From positions 167,593,874 through 167,657,873 of the forward strand of contig NC_134830.1 of NCBI RefSeq assembly GCF_004210375.1: 64,000 nucleotides of DNA. Direction: 5' to 3'. Every line of letters begins with the position of its first letter. The stretch's first letter is position 1. Below are positions 58,107-64,000 of this stretch, one piece after another. Under the pieces are notes generated by a model. It saw nothing but the letters and a program-made list of their open reading frames with translations. It did no database searches and was not told the origin of the DNA. Origin of the DNA: Tachypleus tridentatus (taxonomy: Eukaryota > Arthropoda > Merostomata > Xiphosura > Limulidae). The position numbers and the translations under genes are program-made.

Positions 58107-58265
58107 AAGATTATTTTTAATTCACTTACATTGATGGCCAGCTTTGTGTTGAAGTTTGCTCCAGTACATAATTTACTCTGATCAGAAGCTATTATTATTT
58201 TTAAGAAATGATTTAACAGATTTATAGTTCATTATGTTTCACTTTGATACGGATAGTAGTCACAA
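58107..58265. repeat. Right arm of a 159-bp inverted repeat
   Basis: It starts AAGATTATTTTTAATTCACT and ends TAGTAGTCACAA; inverted partner of 57022-57180. No transposon-type target duplication is visible outside the arms. Confidence 0.95.
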
Positions 58266-58419
58266 AAATACCAAAGAGACAAATTAGAATGTTAGTAAAA
58301 TCCTGAATCAGCTTTCTCAAATAATTATATCCATAAACATACAGTTGATAGAATGTGACTTATCTTTAAGAATATCCCATACATAACTGCTGGGACTAAA
58401 GTTTGAGAGGATGCACTTC

Positions 58420-60500
58420 TCTGTTAATCTCTTCATTTAAAAGAATATATTTATCCGTTCAGATGGCGAAGGTGGATGATGTCAATCACTTAGATGAAAT
58501 CAAAGCCAACTATGTCACAAAAAACATCAGAATAGCTGTAGTATGTGGTTCGTCTGAAGCATTATGTTTACTATTCTATATGACATATCTTATTGTGATC
58601 AAATGTGCAAGATCTGTGGTTGATTCACTTCTCTTCACATGTGTGAGAACTTTGATCGATCATGTACTTTTCACACGTTCATTATCTGTTGCCGATACAG
58701 TTCCTTACACATCTGTCTGATTTGGGACATTTTAAAAGATCTTCACACGTGGTTCACCTGTGACTGATCTTAAAGCCTACACTTAATTGTGATCTGTTGG
58801 TCATCCTGTTTTCTGCTCCTGTGTTTCTTCTGTGATGAATGAAAGTATCTTCATACCTGTGGTTCATCTCTTTCTTTTTACATACATATTACATGTGGTG
58901 TATCCTTATGTCTTCACATATGTCTGTCTGTCATGTACACATGATCTGTTGGTCATCTAGTTTTGTGCCTCTGTGTTTCTTCTGTAATGAATCACATTAT
59001 CTTCTTACCTGTCAAACCTATGGTTCATCTCTTTCTTTTTACATACGTATTATCTATGGCGTATCCTGATATCTTCATCTATGTCTGTCTGTCATGTACA
59101 TGTGATCTGTTGATCATCCTGTTTTCTTTTACTGTTATTGGCATTATCTTTCCACATGTATTACTTGTGACTCTTCTTCCCTCTTATCTATGCCATATCC
59201 TGATGTCTTCACATATGTCTTTATTGATGGTGGTGGTTCAATTTTCTTACACATTCTTTATTTGGTGTAGATGTTACTGTTCTCATATGTTAAAGATCAG
59301 TAACTTGGTTCTGTTTTTTTGTTTTAGACGTAGGAAAACTTTGATTGTTCTTATTATTTTTACGTGTCTTATCTGGGGCTTACTCTGTTTCTTACACATC
59401 TGTCTGATTTATATCATTGTCAAAGGTCTTTGAACATTGCTCACATTTGACTGAACAAACTGCAAACACAGTATATGCGATTAGTTTCTCATCTTGTGTT
59501 CTTCCTGTGATTCTCCGGAGGCTAATGACAGTGGGAGAACTTTGATCGATCGTTTACTTTTCACACGTGCCTTATCTTTCCCCAATCTAAGTTTTTACAC
59601 ATCTGTCTGATTAGGGACTGTTTCAAAGATCTTCACACGTGGTTCACCTGCGACTGATCTTGAGGCTTCACATACATACTATCTATTGCTCATCCAGTAT
59701 TCTTCTCGTGATTACTGACATCATGCGTCTGTCCTGTGGTTGATCCTTTCCTCTTCGCATATGTCTTATTTGTGGCGTATTCAAGCCTTCACATATGTCT
59801 TATTTGTGGCGTATTCAAGTCTTCACATATGTCTTATTTGTGGCGTATTCAAGTCTTCACATATGTCTTATTTGTGGCGTATTCAAGTCTTCACATATGT
59901 CTTATTTGTGGCGTATTGAAGTCTTCACATATGTCTGTCTTGATGTTGATTCTTTCTTCTTACATATTTTACAACTGGAACAAATCCCATCATCATCTAA
60001 TGTGGTATATTTTTATCCAATCCTGTTTTTATTTTCACATGTTGGAAAACTTTTATTTATGTTATTATTTCTACATGTGTCTTATCTGAAGATGACCCCA
60101 TTTCTTCACACGTGGCTCACCTTTGACTGAAACAAATATTTTGATATATATGTGGTCTCTTGGTCGTACTGTTTTCTTCAAGTGAGTTTCCTGTACCCAA
60201 TGACATTATCTTCACACGTGTCTTATCTATAGCATATCCTGATGTCTCTACATATATGTGTCTTAATTATGATAATTTCTTCTAAGATATTCTTCAACTG
60301 GGACAGACGTTGTTGTCTTCAAATATGGGAGATCTTTGGCGGATCCTATTATTTACACATGTGAGAAAACTTTGATCGATTTTATACTTCTGACACGTGT
60401 CTTATCTGTGTCTGATTTGGGACACTGTCAAAGATATTCATACATGACTGATCTTAACGCCTTCATGTATGTAAGATCTTTTTGTCATCCTGTTTTTTCC
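58420..60500. repeat. Long degenerate minisatellite-like region
   Basis: Blocks of CTTCACACGTGTCTTATCTG, GATCTGTTGGTCATCCTGTT and TTTCTTCTGTGATGAATG type recur irregularly for 2 kb. T-rich plus-strand frames of 76-156 codons arise from this composition. The first, at 58403-58720 (ATGGCGAAGG after CCGTTCAG), might conceal a real exon but shows no domain. Confidence 0.6.
59764..59937. repeat. 34-bp tandem repeat, 5 copies
   Basis: Units start TCTTATTTGTGGCGTATTCA at 59764, 59798, 59832, 59866 and 59900, each ending with CTTCACATATG. Since 34 is not a multiple of three, two overlapping plus frames read the same peptide blocks, which marks them as non-coding. Confidence 0.93.
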
Positions 60501-60511
60501 TGTGGTTACTG

Positions 60512-61149
60512 AACTTATCTTCCACGTGTCCTACATGTGAATAGTCTAGATAACTTATCTTCCACGTGTCCTACATGTGAATAGTCTAGATAACTTATCT
60601 TCCACGTGTCCTACATGTGAATAGTCTAGATAACTTATCTTCCACGTGTCCTACATGTGAATAGTCTAGATAACTTATCTTCCACGTGTCCTACATGTGT
60701 AGTCTAGATAACTTATCTTCCACGTGTCCTACATGTGAATAGTCTAGATAACTTATCTTCCACGTGTCCCACATGTGAATAGTCTAGATAACTTATCTTC
60801 CACGTGTCTTACATGTGAATAGTCTAGATAACTTATCTTCCACGTGTCCTACATGTGAATAGTCTAGATAACTTATCTTCCACGTGTCCTACATGTGAAT
60901 AGTCTAGATAACTTATCTTCCACGTGTCCTACATGTGAATAGTCTAGATAACTTATCTTCCACGTGTCCTACATGTGAATAGTCTAGATAACTTATCTTC
61001 CACGTGTCCTACATGTGAATAGTCTAGATAACTTATCTTCCACGTGTCTTACATGTGAATAGTCTAGATAACTTATCTTCCACGTGTCTTACATGTGAAT
61101 AGTCTAGATAACTTATCTTCCACGTGTCTTACATGTGAATAGTCTAGAT
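60512..61149. repeat. 40-bp minisatellite, 16 copies, each with CACGTG
   Basis: Sixteen units of AACTTATCTTCCACGTGTCC followed by TACATGTGAATAGTCTAGAT. All are 40 bp except one of 38 bp (60683-60720) that lost two bases. Each unit carries a palindromic E-box CACGTG, a second CANNTG (CATGTG) and TCTAGA. Variants (TCCT/TCTT/TCCC after CACGTG) cluster toward the right end. It grows out of the CACGTGT-rich degenerate region to its left. Confidence 0.97.
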
Positions 61150-61662
61150 TAGTCACTTAACTGTTTTAAATATTTGATTTACGTATCATTACTTTTAAAT
61201 TTTATAAAATTGTGGATTCAAATACATAATATCCAAAACATGTTGTTGTTTTTTGCCAAACATGATATTTCCCTAGTTATTAGGTACTGTATTTATTTTG
61301 TCTAAATGACAATAATACGTTTACAAAATTTTTGTTACTATTTGAAAATATCTTATTTGCTTACAAAATACTTTTGTGATATTCCAAATAGAACAACAGT
61401 AAACACTAGGTCAGAAGTCCATGTAATTCAGGTAAATCAGTGATCAAAATTGAACTTCTAACCACAGAAAAGGCAGACAAACAGGAGCACCATAAGGTGC
61501 GGAGTGTGTTTAGTGGTATCACATCAACCACTACATTTTGTAGCTCACCATTGTAAATATCAGGCGATAACTTATAAAATTAATAACATTTTTAATTAAA
61601 AAAGACAGTGGGCACCTCGTGGGCTGGGCACAAGTAGTTTATTTTATAGCTTTGCACTAAGT

Positions 61663-61937
61663 TGCATGGCTAGGTGGGTTAAGGCGTTCGACTCGTAATC
61701 TGAGGGTCACGGGTTCAAATCCCCGTTGCACCAAACATGTTGCACCTTTTAGCCGTGGGGGTGTTATAATGTGACGGTCAATTCCACTATTCGTTGGTAA
61801 AAGAGTAGCCCAAGAGTCGGCGGTAGGTAGTGATGACTAGTTGCCTTCCCTCTAGTCTTACACTGCTAAATTAGGGACGGCTAGCGCAGATAGCCCTCGA
61901 GTAGCTTTGCGTGAAATTCAAAACAAACAAACAAGCA
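61663..61937 (+). mobile_element. SINE, Lys-tRNA-like family, full length
   Basis: Near-consensus copy: TGCATGGCTAGGTGGGTTAA head, CGT anticodon region, B box GGGTTCAAATCCCC, complete body and (CAAA)n tail. Confidence 0.93.
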
Positions 61938-61939
61938 CT

Positions 61940-63380
61940 TAGTTACAAACAAGCAATAATTATATTAGTAAAGTTCTTCGTGTATTATTTTTAGAGAAAA
62001 AACATAAACTCTACAAAATTCTTCAAAGTTAATAAATTCCTCTAATACACTAGTTTCATTGATTCTAAAAGTATCCCAGACTTGACATAATAAAAACATG
62101 GATTATTAATATCATACTTCTGGTAAATCGTAAATAAACTAATAGATGTGATAAGTAAATTATGGTATTTTTGCTACTTGCATCAGTGGTCCACTTCAAT
62201 CACAGTGACGTGTTTTCATGAACATGTCTTGACTGCTCCTATATTCCATTCTTAATGAAATTGATTAATATAGCTAACAATCACTACAATCTTACTGATA
62301 AATGAAAGTGCATGACTTATAAATACATAATATTGTCTTTTATCAAATGCAGATTAAATCCATTTTCAAGCCCTGGGTTAACTTAGACAACCCAAACAGT
62401 TTGCTCATAAAGACATCTAAGTTATTTTCTTTCATGTGTAGATATTATTGCGTGATAAACTTTACAGGTAAGTTATACTTGTGTATTTGTTCTACTTATG
62501 AGTGTCCTACACCAATGTTCTCCAATAGTGGTTAATATAAGAGTGTTTTGGTAACTAGTTCAAGCCACCCCGCCAAACTTACGTCCTTTACAGAGTCAAA
62601 AGGATCTTAATTAAAGCAAACAATATACAGAGACACACAACGTGTGAATAATGTACTTAGAAAATAAAATTAATTTGATTTTCTTCGTTCTCAGATTCTA
62701 AAAATACTACAGTAAATTCAGGGTTGGATTATTTATTAGGCACAATTGGCACAGTGCCTAGAGTCTAGAAAACTATGGGTCTATGAAAATTTTCCTTACA
62801 AGTTAATCTTTGGTTCAACTTATACGGCTGATAAGACCTACGAAGAGAAAGTGACTGGGCCTTACGATCGTCTTCATCTGGCACTGAGTATATTGCGTAA
62901 GAGAAAAAGATTGCGTATGACAGTCATTAGAATTTTTAACGAATCGTCTAAGGTGGTCTTAGCAATTGTGTAACACAAAAACAAATGAAAGGTACAGCTA
63001 TCACCCGTGATGGTGTTCATTTGAAAATAAACAAGAAATAATTAACAAGGAATACACACGGTAATAACCACAACTTTGAAAACCATAACAACACTACTTA
63101 AACTGATAAAATTCCAATCGCTATTGAATCGCTATTTGTTTATTATGTAGTTACAATGATCTGTAGTGATGTCCACATAGGTTGAGCTTAGTCTCAATTC
63201 ATCAAAGTAACTTATGTATAAAGTTTAACATACTTTCAGAATATTTGCTTAATTGAAGTTTTCATTCCTGACTACTATAGACTATTAGTTAATGTTATGG
63301 TTTTAAATAAAGAGTTGAGTTAACATTTTAAGAAAGTTCTTAAAACCATCAAAGAACCGATTTGCTTGCTCATGGTTTTG
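61940..63380. other. AT-rich DNA, no recognisable gene
   Basis: At about 62725-62765 TTATTAGGCACAATTGGCAC and AGTGCCTAGAGTCTAG look like the end of a dispersed repeat; the 75-codon frame starting there (62746) is probably derived from it. Confidence 0.4.
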
Positions 63381-63387
63381 TTTTCAG

Positions 63388-63476
63388 TTCACTTTCTGCC
63401 AAGTTGAAAGCCCCACCTATGACAACTTTAATCCCCTCAACGAGCCAAAAACAATCGGAAACTTGATTTTATTTGA
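63388..63476 (+). CDS. Weak exon candidate
   Basis: A good acceptor (GGTTTTGTTTTCAG) precedes an open frame encoding FTFCQVESPTYDNFNPLNEP and continuing KTIGNL. A possible donor TTGA|GTATGC closes it in phase 2; without splicing the frame ends at TGA 63517-63519. Composition is protein-like and GC content locally higher. No domain recognised. Confidence 0.25.
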
Positions 63477-64000
63477 GTATGCCATTTCTCCAAAAAGGGA
63501 CCAAAAGCCACCTGGATGACTTGTCTGTTTTAATCATTCACACCACTACAGAGTAGAGTTGTCTGTCATTCAGTCATTAGACACTAAAATTACGTTGCAT
63601 AAGGTATGCTTTAACGTTGCTCTTTGTGCTGTCGTCACGTCAGTAAAACGTGCGTATGCAATGAATCACGTGAAGTACTATGAACTCTTTATTCTACAAC
63701 AGACCAAGACATATGACTTTAAAAGAAAAAAAATTCATACTTATAATTTTGGTTATATTTACTCTTGAATCAAAATAATTTAGCGGACCTTGCGGAAGTA
63801 CTTCTAACAACTTAGAGTATTATTTTAATTACGGAAAGTAATATATTCTTCTCTATCTGTGTTCATTATTCTATGGATCTTAATGATGGTCCACCAGTTA
63901 AACTAATTTTCTTCTGAAAAAAATAGGTTGAAATGTAACAGCTAATAACGAAGAAATAAAGTACAGCCTTGAGTTTTAATAAACAGGAACCCACGTTTTA

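Noticed and set aside
58403..59433. Plus-strand hydrophobic frames that look like membrane proteins
   Set aside because: They follow the degenerate CTTCACACGTGT repeat region; T-rich sequence always yields Phe/Leu/Cys-rich frames.
59736..60130. Two overlapping plus-strand frames with repeated WRIQVFTYV-type blocks
   Set aside because: A 34-bp repeat rotates through all three frames, so the same peptide appears in each; the hydrophobic look comes from T-rich DNA.

Overview
This window reads as non-coding-rich nuclear DNA of an animal, most likely an arthropod. It is AT-rich, with short coding islands bounded by GT/AG splice sites and separated by kilobases of repeats. Three tRNA-derived SINE families recur throughout. 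I associate these families with chelicerates, especially horseshoe crabs, but that is from memory and was not checked. There are no operons, ribosome binding sites, rRNA genes or CRISPR arrays.

Left part (1-6950, minus strand): the 5' half of a split gene. A signal-peptide exon (6738-6857) is followed by a thrombospondin type-1 exon (3866-4109), a sushi/CCP exon (1999-2205) and the first part of a MAM domain (718-882). Intron phases agree at every junction (0, 1, 1, then 1 onward), so these four exons form one secreted or cell-surface multidomain protein that continues beyond the left edge. Its introns hold SINEs, a 44-bp tandem array and a fold-back SINE structure.

Middle part (17-42 kb, minus strand): isolated exons. 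The strongest is a terminal exon at 17229-17464, whose end resembles the motif of Zasp/LDB3/PDZ-LIM muscle proteins. A phase-compatible exon lies at 29422-29589. An ORF at 32229-33011 carries in-frame 27-residue repeats. Weaker candidates lie near 34.4, 36.7 and 38.3 kb. A cysteine-rich exon at 41500-41660 looks like the end of a cystine-knot protein. I could not join all of these into one transcript.

Mobile DNA: about twenty copies or fragments of one Lys-tRNA-like SINE and about fifteen of two other tRNA-derived SINEs. There is a decayed Ty3/Gypsy pol (minus, about 21.7-24.6 kb) beside a Tc1 fragment (24.9-25.25 kb), and a Tc1-like element with intact ends and TA duplications (29665-32078). 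A Penelope-like element has a GIY-YIG end and an internal inversion (27.5-29.05 kb). A second Penelope-like candidate with about 30-bp inverted ends contains a nested SINE (46739-48538). A 362-bp MITE lies at 49670-50031.

Tandem DNA is abundant: arrays of 37, 44, 48, 65/66, 33, 50 (30 copies), 34 and 40 bp (16 copies, each with CACGTG), plus several degenerate arrays. Most long open frames outside the exons come from these arrays or from transposons. The right part (42-64 kb) shows no gene I can defend, apart from one weak plus-strand exon candidate at 63388-63476.
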